A DNA stretch of 64,000 bases from Torymus aiolomorphi (Eukaryota > Arthropoda > Insecta > Hymenoptera > Torymidae): assembly GCA_036365515.1 (NCBI GenBank), contig CM070874.1, positions 243,294,430 to 243,358,429 on the forward strand. Reading direction: 5' to 3'. The position numbers were made by a program, and so were the translations under genes. The first letter of the stretch is position 1. Each line of letters opens with the position of its first letter. Below the pieces are notes generated by a model. It ran no database searches, had not been told where the DNA came from, and saw only the letters and a program-made list of their open reading frames with translations. Positions 46,531 through 59,038 of the stretch are shown here, in pieces.

Positions 46531-46946
46531 AAGAGACTTTATTGACTTCAATGGTGAAACTTATCGATTTTCATCGACTTCTACTTACTTTTTCTAGCAG
46601 GGAGGGTAAATGTGTTTATTATTTTTTTCTGAAAAAATTGCGTAAATAATCAAAATTTAGTGAGATTAATTTTTTTTCAAAAAAATAATAAAAATTAAAG
46701 TTACGTGTTGCAGAAAAATACAAAATGAAATGATAACTAATGTAAATATGGTTTTTGTTTTAACAACACAAGTTTTATTATTCCTATTACTACAAAAAAG
46801 TTAAAGTATTCTCAAAAAAGTAATTGTTTGTCGAATAGCTCGAGGTATTATGGATTGTAAGTTGTACAATAATGATATTCTTCAACAAAGTGTTTTAAGC
46901 ATAAAGATTTTTTACACCACGAACATCTAACAATTGCAACATTATT

Positions 46947-48537
46947 TCAACCATTGATCTCACAATGCGTTGCACAGGAATCTCCGAAACTGAAACTTAC
47001 GGGGTCATCGAAATCTCCTGGTCGATTCACAAGATACCCACTTTTATACCACGAATATTTAAATAGATTTTCATATCGTGGAGATGAAAATTGGTTATGA
47101 ACCAAAGACTGTAATTTAATTATATTATTTCTCAAATGTAAATTTAAGTCTTCGTCTATGAGCAAAACATGGTCTGAAAAATGTTTAACATAGTTCTTCC
47201 ATGTGCGGAATCCATATACATCTAACGGCTGTATGTTTCCAGTCGTTCCTGTAGGTATCATTTTGAGATGTAGTATTTTATCGTGTGGCGTAACTTCCTG
47301 TACAATCGTTGGACAATGACCACTCCACGAACCAATTAGCAGCATGCTTCTAGGTCCAACTTGAGGAAAATATACCTCTTTTAACCACGCCTTAAAGAGT
47401 TCTACAAATTTTGATTTTATTTAAATGTGTCTTCCGAAATAATTAACGTTTTATTTTTAGAAATTAATGGAACGTGATTTTACCTGAATTAGGTTTTCCA
47501 GATGTCGAGGATGTAACATATACGTTTGTAGGCACAAACAAATTTTGTGAGACAATTGGTCCAAATTCTCCGCTTCGTTCCTTTAATACTAAAAATAATG
47601 GTGATAGTAACTTTTCTGTGGCTGAAATTGTCGGCTGTACAGTATAGCTATGAGTTGTTGATGTGACCGACTGTACAAGGCACTGTAATTTCTTTTCTCC
47701 TTCAAAAGCAAAAGATCGACCAGAATGCATTTCCAACTGAAAACCAGACTGGTCTGAATTATATGTATTGTCAGCGCCTATTTGATTAATCAATTGTTTG
47801 ACTTCTGTTACGAATTCTACTTCTTTTTTATGCAAATCATTTCTATTTTCTATACTTTTTTTTGTGATAAATTTATTAATTTTTCGAGAAACAATTCTAT
47901 GGGTGTTTTTAAATTTTGTAAGCCAATGTTTTGAAGCTGTAAATCTTACGTCCTCATTTCCGATTAATTTTCGTGCTTGTAGAGCCCATCTTCTTAAATC
48001 GTTGTCATGAATTATTAATCCAGCTTCAGTAGCAGCTTTAAAATTTTCTAGTGTGAAATCGCAAATTCTTGCAATTTTTTCTCGGTAAGTTCCACCTTGA
48101 TTGATTTGGTGAGCCCAGCGATGTAACTGTGTTTCAGAACTGACTTTCCTGAATCTATTTTGAACTGTTTTAAGCGATAAATTCTTTTTTGTTTTTCCAC
48201 TTCTCCAATATTCTACAGCCCTTTTTTTGTATTCAAAACTCAATGGTTCTTCATGTCTCGTACATTGATCCGTAGGTAATTCAGGATAGTAAGGAAGTGT
48301 ATGTAAATCAACATTTTCCACAATACGTGCATCTGTTTCTTTATATTCTTCTTGAAAATCCAACGATTTTTCCATTATAACATCTATGCTATTAGACGAT
48401 TCCATTAAATCTAACAGTATCATTTGGAAATGGTCTTTTATTTCTATTTCTTTAATATTATAATGGCTATCTTCAATATCAAGTGTTTGGAAATAGGCAA
48501 GCAGCAAATTAATAACATTCAGAGGATTAATTTTCAT
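46947..48537 (-). CDS. DDE_1/pogo-like transposase, two exons, 502 aa
   Basis: Exons 47484-48537 and 46947-47401 join in phase across an 82-bp GT/AG intron. The start ATG at 48537 aligns with the start of the relative at 61273. A helix-turn-helix-like region (YKKRAVEYWRSGK ... LKTVQNRFRKVSS) is followed by a CENP-B-like segment (ASKHWLTKFKNTHRIVSRKI). The DDE fold begins with YNSDQSGF, the first Asp. The second site reads LLIGSW where this family is expected to read LLxDSW, so a catalytic Asp appears to be Gly. The third region is IPTGTTGNIQPLDVYGFR. The protein is otherwise uninterrupted. It would cut and join the 45700/51099 ends, but the Asp change may make it inactive. Confidence 0.82.
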
Positions 48538-48558
48538 TTTGAGTGCTAAAATAATCAA

Positions 48559-50189
48559 ACATTTTTAAGAATAATTGCATACAGAAATAGTATCTTTACA
48601 ACACACATAAATAGAATGCTGAAAAGAAAAACATTTTTTTAATTTGTATGCGTCACCCCTCTAAACGTTACATTATTATGTTGCGAGAACATAGCTATTT
48701 CTCAATGAGGAAGCTTTGTACGTTGTACGTTGTACGCTTTTACTGATGTACGCCATTATGCGACCAATGTCTTTTTACCGGGAAATGTTTGCTTAAATAT
48801 TAAAAAAATACCATATTTTCACAAGATAATAATGTTGCATTTAAAAAGGCGACACATACAAATAAAACAAATATTTATACTTTGGGCCATCCTGTTAAGA
48901 ATCTATTAAGAATATCGTATCTGTATATTTCTTTACTAATGCGCTTGATTAAAATGAAAAGAAGGTAATCTCGAGTTTTTTTTTAAATTTGTAAACAGTA
49001 ATCGATAAGATGTATTGGACAATGCCTGTTAATTTAGATTTATTAAAATTAAGATTTAGTTATTTAAAATTATTATTTGTATGTAAAATTTATTATTTGT
49101 AAAACATCTAATAGTAAAGGAACCGTATACAATTTTGGCTAAAAATTGAATCAGGAGTCTATAATTTTGTTAATAACAGAAAGTGAACAATACAGTATAC
49201 ACAATAAAGTATATTTTGATACATTTTTTAATTTTCGTAAAAATATTAAAAATGCTTTATGCACTTATAAATCAGGATTTTTTAAATCTTTAAAATTAAA
49301 GAAAAATCAATTTAAACTATTTGTGCTCTATAACGTCAAATGTATCTCCAAAAAATGTAACAATGTACGAAATTGCATACTTTCTAATATGTTCATTAAA
49401 AATAACGCAAAATATAATTTTGAAAAGCTGTTATAATTTTATTAAAGCCTATAGACAGATACGAAATTCTTACAATTAATGCATTAGATCTGATATATAA
49501 ATAGACATTTATCTGTAGTTTTGTAGTGCTGCTGACATTAAAAAAAATGAATTGATGCAATATTACAGCCACAATATTGTAGAAATAACCACTTTCACAA
49601 AACAACACTGCACGACTGGAACTCTACCGATTTATAAATACAATGTTTGCCAGCAATATATGAAACTACAAGTTAAATCACCAATCTATAAATATCCGCC
49701 TCATAATAACATAAAAATAACATATTATTTTCTCATTCACAATCAGCGATTACTCTTATTTACTGCATAAAAATCACTTACATCCACGTACACACACGCA
49801 CACACACATTAATTTTTTTTTAATGCTTTATTTATCACGTATCAAAATGGTACGATTGCCTTTGACGAAGTATTTATAATAATACATAAAATATAATAAA
49901 GGGAAGTAAGAACATAATGAACTTCCGGGGATGATTTGCACCCCTTTAAAATGTATTATTCACAGATAAAAATATAAATATTTTTCGTTTTTTGGTTCAC
50001 TAAAACATATAAAAGTTTAAATAAACATGTTACTTTTCTTGTGGAATTCAAGTCAAAATTAGTTTTTCGAAAAAGGTTTACAATAATCCGTTTAAACAAG
50101 TAGTTTAACCAAACTAATTTTCTGTGTTTTTGGTCAAAATTTTATGGTCAATCTTTTCAATGGAATGGTTTTTAAAGAGATATATTTAT
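48559..50189. other. non-coding interior of the DDE transposon
   Basis: AT-rich; tandem TTGTACG near 48718-48740 and an ACACACGC run near 49790. The short frames at 49146-49770 show no domain. Confidence 0.5.
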
Positions 50190-51099
50190 TGTAATTTTTA
50201 TAGCTGGAAATTGATAAAAAACTTAATTTCCTTTAAAAAAATAGGGGTTGCTACCCTTAAAATTGAAAGTTATGCAGATTTATGGCCTTTTTAATTTTAA
50301 GATTTTTAGCGTTAGTTTTATTAAGGTATCTTTATTTATTTCTGAAATAATGAACAAAATAAAAATAAGGGGTAGTTACCCCTAAAAAATAATTTTGGTT
50401 AAAACCACGGGACAGGTGAATTTTATTTTTTAATTTTCTTTTAAATGGAATCAGTTTTAAGGCGATATATAATTTATTATAATTTTTATAGCTGAAAAAT
50501 GATGAAAAAAGCTTAGTTGTCTTGAAAAAAAAATAGGGGTTGCTACCCTTAAAATTGAAAATAATGCTGTTTTGAAGCCTTTCTTATTTTAAAATTTTTA
50601 GCGTTGGTTTTATTAAGATGTCTTTATGTATTTCTGAAATAATGAACAAAATATAAATAAGGGGTAGTTACCCCCTAAAAAATAATGTTGGCCAAAACCA
50701 CGAGACAGGTCAACTTTATTTTTTAATTTTCTTTTAAATGAAATCTGTTTTGAGGCGATATATAATTTATTGTAATTTTTATAGCTGAAAATTGATGAGA
50801 AAAGCTTAGTTTTCTTGAAAAAAAAAAATAGGGGTTGCTACCCTTAAAATTGAAAGTAATGCTGTTTTGAAGGCTTTTTTATTCTACAACTTTTGGCGTC
50901 GGTTTCATTAAACTAGCTTTATTTGTTTTTGAAATATTTGAAAAAAACTGTTTTTGATGGTGAACTTTAGGGGTAGATTTCACCCCCTTAAAGTGTCTAT
51001 CAGCACGTAAAAAAAATACGTGCCTCTTATTTTTTAATGAACTACAACATATTGCAATATCGTCCAAATCGGCGACTTACACTTGGGGTACCTTCCTTG
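50190..51099. repeat. right TIR with tandem subunits
   Basis: Inverse of 45700-46530. TAGGGGTTGCTACCCTTAAA occurs near 50233, 50533 and 50831, marking three subunits. Confidence 0.85.
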
Positions 51100-51102
51100 T
51101 CA

Positions 51103-51986
51103 GAGAAAGTCCTAGAGCATGGTATGATTGTTTCAGCGAATACGTCGAGAAATTAAATTTTGTAAGAAGTAACTATGGTTACTGTCTATATGTAAATAAA
51201 ACAAGTAAAGATTTAATATATATACTAGTTTTTGTAGATGATCTCTGGATTTGTTGCAAAGACAAAAATAAAATAAACAAAGTAAAAGCAAGTTTAATGG
51301 AAAGATTTATAATGAAAGATTTGGGCAAAATGAACCAATATATTGGCATCGATATTGAATATAGTGAAAGGCCAGATATAACATATAGCGTTAATTATTT
51401 AAGTCGTTACCAAAGTTGTTATGACCAAAGACACTTTAAATATGCATTGAGAATTTTGAGATACTTATTTAAGACTAAATATTTAAAGCTAACGTACTAT
51501 GATAATGTTAACAGCGAAGTATTAGATTGTATGGTAGATTCTGGCTATGCAGGAGATAATGTAGATAGAAAATCTACAACAGGTTTTGTAATTAGATTAT
51601 ATAAAAATTTAATTTTTTGGAAAACGCATAAACAAAGTACAGTAACAAAATGTTCTACTTTTGCAGAATATACTGCTATGTCCGAAGCAGTGACAGAAAT
51701 CTTGTTCATTAAAAATTTATTATGCGAATCATTTAACGTAAAATTTTATAAACCAATTAAAATGTATGAAGATAACTCAGGCGCAATTGCAATCGCAAAA
51801 TTTGGTAATTTTACAGAAAACTCAAAGCACATTGAAGTGCAGTATCACTACGTTAATGAAAACTACGAAAATGGAATAATTGATGTTGTAAAAATAGACT
51901 CAGAATTTAATCTAGCTGATATGTTAACAAAGAGTTTAGATAAGACGAAGTTTTTGAATAATAGAAAAGCGTTGAGAGTGATTTGA
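51103..51986 (+). pseudogene. pol: Copia Pol, 3' part: RT end and RNase H
   Basis: Resumes with ESPRAWYDCFSEYVEKLNFV and the RT active site FVDDLWI, then RNase H with DSGYAGD, KSTTGFVI, TAMSEAVTE and EDNSGAIAI. A segment between the RT end and RNase H is shorter than usual (IDIEYSERPDITYSVNYLSR), consistent with an internal deletion. Ends TAA/TGA-type stop at 51984-51986. Confidence 0.85.
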
Positions 51987-52075
51987 AATAAAAGAAATCT
52001 ATTAACGATGTGATACTTGAAAATTACTGTATGACTGAATGAAAGAATGAACATTTAATTATAATGTTGAAAATT

Positions 52076-52085
52076 CAAGGAGGCG
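52076..52085 (+). promoter_or_regulatory. polypurine tract
   Basis: CAAGGAGGCG abuts the TG start of the 3' LTR, the expected plus-strand primer site. Confidence 0.65.
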
Positions 52086-52415
52086 TGTTGGAATATGTGA
52101 ATGTTTCAACATGCGGCGCGCTGTACGCGAGGATAGGTACAATGGTATGCGCGTCTGCCAAGCGACGGCGGACGAAACACACACATGAGTGTCTCCCCAC
52201 TCCAGTATGTCTGTATGAGAGTTGCGTGAGACGCGAGAGCAGTGTAGCGCACTTAGAATGTTTCTTACTCTCTCGCTGTTCAACTGCGATATAAGTCGAA
52301 CGTGCCGACTGGCGTTTTTGCCACCTCAATAAACTCTATAGTTATCTCTCTCTATTAAATAATGGTTTCTTAATTTACCACAAACCTCAACACTATTAAT
52401 TATCCAACCTCAACA
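52086..52415 (+). repeat. 3' LTR
   Basis: 330 bp, TGTTGGAATATG...CAACCTCAACA, with a poly(A) signal in CCTCAATAAACTC. Followed by the target copy ATAAG. Confidence 0.95.
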
Positions 52416-52420
52416 ATAAG

Positions 52421-55060
52421 GCTATTAGTCTTTCCCTTGATAATTTAATCAATACGTATTATCAAATCTCAATAACTTTTTATCCCTAAAATTCCTTTAA
52501 AAATTTAGAAAATTAATAATCTTGTATTTCGGCGAATTTTTATAGCACATCGACCTACCAGGATTCAAGTTCAAGATTTTGACACACAAAAAAGCTAAAC
52601 AAATTGTGCAACGATCGTAAGTGTGTTCCTGTTCCTATATAGATAAATATATCGATAGGAAAAGCATATTAACAACAATTTTTTCATTTATGAACGCAGC
52701 TGATTCGTTACCATTATTTATGATTTTTTATTTTTTTTTTATTGCAAGGCAAACATTTTGAGTGTTGATTCATTTGTCTGCTTAAACTTTGGAGTTCCCA
52801 AAAAAGTTAAGATTTCCTGAGATTTACTCGTACCTATATTAATATGAATTACTTATAATACAAAGTAATATTAACTATGCATATCTCTTTTTAGATGGTA
52901 AACGACTAGTAACTGTAACAATTTTTACTTGATGTTTAATTTTGTGACTATTAATTAAAAATCTCTTGAATGCTAAGAATTAATATTTTGAAAATTTATA
53001 ACTCTTTGAATATTGGTTTCTCGTAGATGTTGAATGAAACATTTTAATCTTAAAATTGCCGGAATTATCAAGAAAAAATTATTCTGATCGCAAAAGATTG
53101 TTTTTATTTGTTTAAATAGGGTTTTTCTTCAAACAAATGCATTTAAATCAAAGTTCTTGCAATTTTGTTAAATTGTAACCTCGAAATTTAGATTCTACCA
53201 ATCGAAATCTATAAAAAGTGATGGTTACTTTATGCAATTGCGTCAGCAGGTATACAGGGGGAGACAGAAGCGAAAAATTTTCCGGCGCCTGGGCCAGCTA
53301 GAATCGCTAAAAAGTGAAAAACGACTCGAGCGGCGCAGAGACACTGTATAGGCCAGTCAATAGAAAAAAAAATCAGCGTTTTCGTGCCATAAATCTTATT
53401 AGTAAACGGTAAACGCTATTGTACGAAGAATAATCCACAGTATAAGTGGTATATAAACTCGACTAGCAGCTCCGTTCTATATATATTGTTATTAACAATT
53501 TAATGCAAAAAAAGCGCTTTTTTATGGTTTTTTACTTTAATAGCCGAAACTAGTGGACCGATCTTGATGGTCCAATGAGATAAATTATAGTAAATGAAAT
53601 TACGAACAAAACTAGATGCTGATCGAATCGATCGGACGATTAGTTACGGAGAAAAACGTGAAAAACCGAAAAAATGAGCGTTTTTTGAAAAATTCATATA
53701 TCCGCCATTTTTAAAGATGTGGCGGATATATATGGCGAATTGATAGTAATTCACATGCACTTTATGTGTGCGAAAACCAGGGACTGTGCGATTATTAGTT
53801 TTTGCGTAATCGCGATTTCAATTTTTGAGTAGGCTATTTTTGAGCGAGGCTGTATGCTCTACGGGTTATCCGATTTCAATTATCAAAAATGATTTTGAAA
53901 GTTCAAATGTTGAACTATAAAACGTCTATCTTGGATTTTTGATTAAGTACTGTTTTATACCTGAAAACAGCTGTCAAAGTTGACCAAAAACGCCCGAGCG
54001 CACGAAAGTGGTGGAATGGTGGGGGGCGCGCGGCGGCTGAGGGGAGCCGATATATATAGTAATAGAACGCGCTGCGCGCAACGCACAGATCTTTGCTTTT
54101 AATTTCCTCAGCAACTAGAGGAGCTATTTTAATCATTTTTTTTTTTATTTCGGGGTAACTCAACCCAACTAAACCGATTCTGCACTTTTATTTGATGAAA
54201 AATGAACAGAAACGCTAATTTTGCTTGAGATTTGAAGCAGGTATATATGTATCTGCTCGGGCATGTATTATATAATCAAGGACGTTTACGCTCGGAACAT
54301 CTGCTTGTATATACAGTATAGTAATGCTATTCGCTCTACTCTGTTCTGTCTCCACTTTCTTCCACTATACCATACTATTGTATATCGTGGACTGAAGCGG
54401 TCAAAGAAGGAGAAAGCGACGCTACCAACGGTCTTTTCAGCTGTTTATACTACAGTTGCCACCGAGACTCTAGCTACTATACCTTTGCAAAGCATCTTTG
54501 ATACATGTGTTTATTTTATAAATAGCTACTTAATTATTACTAATATTTTAATTATTTTAAAATATTAAAATTGTTAATTTTTCTTAATTTTAATTGTATT
54601 AAATTAATAATAAGTTCAGTGATTTTATTGTGTAATATCAAGTTTTTGGAGTGGAGTCGACACCGTACTGTGCATTCATTATACGAGGTGCACACAAGAG
54701 TATGTATAATTTTTATTGTAGTATATGTAGTATAGGTGAAAGTCTTTGTAACAATCAGAAAGCAAAACAGGATAATTTTTAATCAAGTAATCTCTTGTAA
54801 AATATTTTAGTTTATCAGTAGCATGTTAAAATTCGGTTACTTTAGGTTCTTGTTTTTGAAAAATCTTTGTTGAATTGAAAAACTTTTTTTTCTAATTCGT
54901 AGCGTTTTTTTTATATAACTTGAGGTTTAAATCAATTTAAATTTTATTATAAGTAATATAGCTTCATGAACAGAATAAGTTTGAAAGTGTATGAGTATAA
55001 ATGAAATCGGTATTGCCGGCATTCTGTTTAATCATTCGAGTAGAAAGAGCAAATAGCAGT
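52421..55060. other. no gene; repeat-like stretch
   Basis: AT-rich to about 53200. 53280-54170 is of mixed composition, with a palindrome ATATATCCGCCA...TGGCGGATATAT (53694-53731) and a GC-rich patch at 53990-54090. Frames at 53915-54163 and 54263-54568 lack domains and I do not support them. Confidence 0.4.
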
Positions 55061-55066
55061 GTGAAG

Positions 55067-55132
55067 GATAGCCAAGTTGCAGAGACACTTGATTCTCACT
55101 CAAGCGGCCGGAGTTCGATCCCCGATACTATC
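55067..55132 (+). tRNA. tRNA-Glu(CTC)-like sequence, probably a pseudogene or SINE head
   Basis: A box-like TAGCCAAGTTGC and B box-like AGTTCGATCCC are correctly spaced. The anticodon arm CTTGA-TTCTCAC-TCAAG is perfect with anticodon CTC. GATAG/CTATC closes the acceptor. The T stem pairs poorly and the acceptor is only 5 bp, so function is doubtful. A T-rich run follows, as for a Pol III terminator. Confidence 0.4.
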
Positions 55133-55651
55133 ACGGTTCCATTTTTTCTAATTCTTTTTTGTATTTTTTTTTTTTAATTTATGTGTATATAGTGTCTAAG
55201 TGTGGCGTATTTGTATGTATATTTATATATTTCAAAATTTCTTTCCAATAATTGTTTTATTAATTTGTGCCTGTTATTTGAGTTTAAGAAACATTACTTT
55301 ATAAATTTACATTATAAATAACAATTAAAAATTAATAATAATTTAGATTGTTAATAAGACTTTGAAAGTATTTAAAACACTCGATGTGTGTTGTTATACA
55401 AGTGGTATATAATACTGATTCTCATTAGTTAAATTTAATATAAGAGTCGTAAATATTAATTATATTTTATTAAAATTCCTAGATAATCAGTATACAAGAT
55501 CAGTATACAAAACATCGTAATGGAGCTTACCGACGAGACAGAAGCATCTACATCTACGAATGTTAGGTAAATGTTATTGCAAAAACACCCAAATTAAACA
55601 GTCTTATTAAAATTAAATGAAAAATTATTTACTCGGTCGTGTTCACACTAA

Positions 55652-55792
55652 TAGTAGATTATGCACCTAGGGAGTAAAAGTAAAGAATGTCTCAGATCGC
55701 ATATAATTGTCGCTCGAGTCGAAGGCTCGGGCGACAATTATATGCGATCTGATGGATTCTCTACTTACTCCCATGGTGCATATACTAATTTT
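55652..55792. repeat. dispersed hairpin 2, 'CTCAGATC' subfamily (copy 3), in an intron
   Basis: AATAGTAGATTATGCACCTAGGG at the left, CCCATGGTGCATATACTAATT at the right, CTCAGATCGCATATAATTGT and its complement in the stem, apex CGAGTCGAAGGCTCGGG. Nearly perfect. Confidence 0.85.
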
Positions 55793-55803
55793 CTCCACGA
55801 CGA

Positions 55804-56592
55804 ACGTATATGTGCAAATCTCACGAAAGATGCGACAAAACCCGAAATCACGATTTGAAAATTTTTTTTGGAGCACACCTACCAAACCTGGTTTTTCTCG
55901 TTGTTTGTGGTATGTATAAGAGAAATTCGTGGTTGAGCATCGTCCATCAAGTTGCCTATTTTTTCTAGAACCACTTCTTACTTTTTAAGAAAATGGCAAA
56001 AAAAGCCCTTCTCTTCAAACCTCAGTTATTTAGCCCACAAGCGATCTACTCAAAGTTTACAAAAAGAAATTAAAACATGAAAAAAAGAGTTTTAATTCCT
56101 TTTTTTAAAAGTTAAAAAATGTTGATTCCTTTAAAAGTTACAAGGATTTGAAGTTGAACGTCGAAAAAGCATAAAAATGCAAAAAATCGCAGGAATCGGA
56201 CGCGCCGACTTTGAGAGCATTTTTATGCCTTTTCGACGTTCAACTTCAAACCCTTGTAACTTTTGAAGGAATCAACATTTTTCAATTTTTAAGAAAAGGA
56301 ATTAAAGCTCTTTTTTGCTAGTTATAATTTCTGTTTGAAAACTTTGAGTAGATCGTTTCTGGGCTAAATAGCTGAGGTTTGAAGAGAAGGGCTTTTTTTG
56401 CCATTTTCTTAAAAAGTAAGAAGTTGTTCTAGAAAAAATAGGCAACTTGATGGACGCTGTACAACTGCGGATCTTCATTTTATATACTACAAACAATAGG
56501 AAAAACCAGGTTTCGAAGGTGTGCTCGAAAAAAAATTTTCAAAACGTGATTTCAGGTTTTGTCGCATCTTTCGTGAGATTTGCACATATATG
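55804..56592. repeat. foldback element with about 370-bp arms in the same intron
   Basis: TATATGTGCAAATCTCACGAAAGATGCG at the left is inverted at the right. Arms continue through AAGCCCTTCTCTTCAAACCTCAG and CGTCGAAAAAGCATAAAAATGC, with a loop near 56170-56215. It ends about 40 bp before the exon 2 acceptor. Confidence 0.85.
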
Positions 56593-59038
56593 AATTTTAA
56601 ATTTACGTATTCCATTAATATTTTTTTTATTCAGGCACGATGAAAATACACAAGCTATGGAAGACGAACAGGAGTGGCTTGACGACGATGAAATTTGTTT
56701 ACTTTGCGACAAGCCTAATGAATCATCTAAATCGCACATATTGAAAGAACGGGCCATTAATAATCTTATTCTAGTCAGTCATAAAAGAAAAGATAAGAAG
56801 TATTTAAAGTTACAAAAATTAAAAGAAGTCACAGTACATAAAACTTGTCAAACTCTCTATACGAGGGAGTCTAATATAAAAAGGGCGTTAGCAGCATCGG
56901 CATTAACATGGTTAAAAGACCGACATCGTTGTAAAGAAGGACGAGGGTTCGCTTTCTCAACTCATTGTTTTTTTTGTTCGAATCAATGTCACAGTTGTAA
57001 GCAAAATTTAACCCGCGTTTCAAAGCAGGAGACTATCGATAATATTTTGGCGCAGTTACAAGCTCTCCCTAAAAGCGAAGAGAATAAAATTCTAGCGTCG
57101 CGGTTATCTAATTTGAAAAAAGAATCTGATAATTATTATATAGAAAACACCGTTTATTATCACTCGAAATTCTTAAGCGTATTTTACTCATATAGTCCTT
57201 GTAATGTTAAGGGTAGACCAATAACCGAAGATATGAGTAAATTATTATCTTTTATTATCAACTATTTATTGGAGAATAGCGATCAGTGTCAATTTTCTTT
57301 AAAAGATATATTACAAATATATGTAAATAAGTTCGGAGATACTGATCTACCCCGACTTGGTCGCATAGAAATACTTTTAAAAAATCATTTCGAAGATGAA
57401 ATAGTAATTTATTCTAGCTCAAATGATCGTTTTATTTGTTTTAAACAAACGTTAGGTAAATGTATGCAAGATAGCTGGTATTCAAATCGCAAAGTAAATG
57501 AAAAAGAAGAAAGGTTGAGAATAGTGGAATTAGCCAGTCATTTTATTCTACAAGATGTTAGGGCTATGAAAGTTGACTTAGAGAATTATAATACGCCAAC
57601 GGATTTCTTAAATAACATTAAAGATATTCCGGAAACGTTGCAACTAATGCTCGAAATTCTTATAAAAACTCATAAACATGAGCGAAAAAATAGATCTTGG
57701 GATAAGTGGGAAAACAGAATTGTTACCGCAGCCCATATCTTAATATCATCTATGCGACCACGATCCTTTTCATCGCCTATATTATTAGGACTTTCATGTA
57801 TGATACATACGAAATTTGCAGCACGAGGTTTAATAGATTGTCTTTACAATATTGGGCTCTGTGAGTCCTACGCAGAAACAGTACGATTCGAAAACTCCCT
57901 CGTTAATGACCCTGAACATTTCGATTTCATTGGAGATACCTATTTGCAATTCGTATATGATAATGCGGACCATAATACAGCCATCATTGATGGGAAAAAT
58001 ACGTTTCATTGTATGGGCGGTATTATGTGTGCGACTCCATCAAGTTCGGTTAATTTTAATAATTGTGTGCCTCGTTTAAAAGGAACATTATCTACTAGTA
58101 CTGATGGCACGTTCGATTTCCTTCCATTGACCGATTTTAAGAATAACAAGCCATTCAAATTAGATAATATAACTATACGTAATTGGAAAGAAATACATCC
58201 TGCTGACTTTACAATTGAAATCATTTATTGAATAATGATTTTTGTACGACGAGAATTATTGCTTTGCCGTTTATTAAAGCGCCACCGAGCGACCATACAA
58301 CAATTTTAACATCTTTAATCGATGCACGACGGAGAGCAAATGCAAATAATCAAAAGCACTGCTTTGTAAAGTTTGATTTGCCTTTATACATGAAAGCTAG
58401 CGAAATCGTCGCTTCTATAGAGGCAGATAACGATCTCCATAATATCCGCTCAGTAATCCCACGATTAGGAGGATTTCATCTTGCGATGTCTTTTCTTGGC
58501 GCTATTGGTAATATAATGGCAGGTAGCGGCCTGAAAGAAGCTTTTTCGACGATATACGCCGAATTATCAGCGGATAAGGCTTTAACAGGTCATGCTTTTT
58601 CGAGGTCTGTGCGAGGTCACCTTTTAGTACAAGCTGCGCTTGCTACTATTATTTTAGAAAAAATAGAATTTACAGAAGAAGAGAAAACGTTTTTAGATGA
58701 TAATTTACAAAAAGTAGGAACCAAAAATTTTGAAAATTATTTAATGACTTAATGAAAAGCGTACAAATAAAATTTTCATCGGTAATAACGAATTTAGAAA
58801 ATAGTGGCCCAACAAGTCAACTGTGGCTACAATATTTTAAACTAATTTATTTTCTGCAAAGATACATAGATGCAGAACGTTCTGGTAATTTTGACCAACA
58901 TGTAGAAACAGTAACGTTAATGATACCTTTTTTTTTCGCTTCAGGTCATCATTTATACGCTAAGGCGTGTCTTTTGTACGTCCAACAGATGGTTAATTTA
59001 AAAGAAAGCATGGATATAGTGGAATATGATAAATTCTA

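Larger units (their letters stand above)
45700..51099. mobile_element. 5.4-kb DDE DNA transposon with about 0.9-kb TIRs
   Basis: Ends CAAGGAAGGTACCCCAAGTG and the exact complement. TCA is duplicated (45697-45699, 51100-51102). Excision restores the Copia RT reading GLRESPRAW. The inverted termini (about 45700-46530 and 50190-51099) are nearly identical for the first 160 bp and each contains about three tandem units of 250-300 bp around TTTCAATTTTAAGGGTAG and ACCCCTATTTTT. A two-exon transposase lies inside on the minus strand. A 3-bp non-TA duplication argues against a classical pogo or Tc1 element; Zator is one possible superfamily. Confidence 0.9.
41011..52415 (+). mobile_element. Ty1/copia retrotransposon, nested and inactivated
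   Basis: Two LTRs of about 330 bp bound the element and ATAAG is duplicated at 41006-41010 and 52416-52420. The internal order gag, protease, integrase, reverse transcriptase, RNase H is that of Copia (integrase before RT). Removing the inserts at 41141-42070 and 45700-51099 leaves an element of about 5.1 kb, the usual size. By eye the LTRs differ at roughly ten sites, and the 5' LTR end TG has become TA. Several frameshifts and a stop break pol, so it is dead. Confidence 0.95.

Noticed and set aside
45732..51067. Matching 62-codon frames at 45.73 and 51.07 kb
   Set aside because: They lie in the two TIRs of the 5.4-kb transposon and are copies of each other.
53915..54568. Frames of 82 and 101 codons
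   Set aside because: No domain, poor coding composition and no splice partners.
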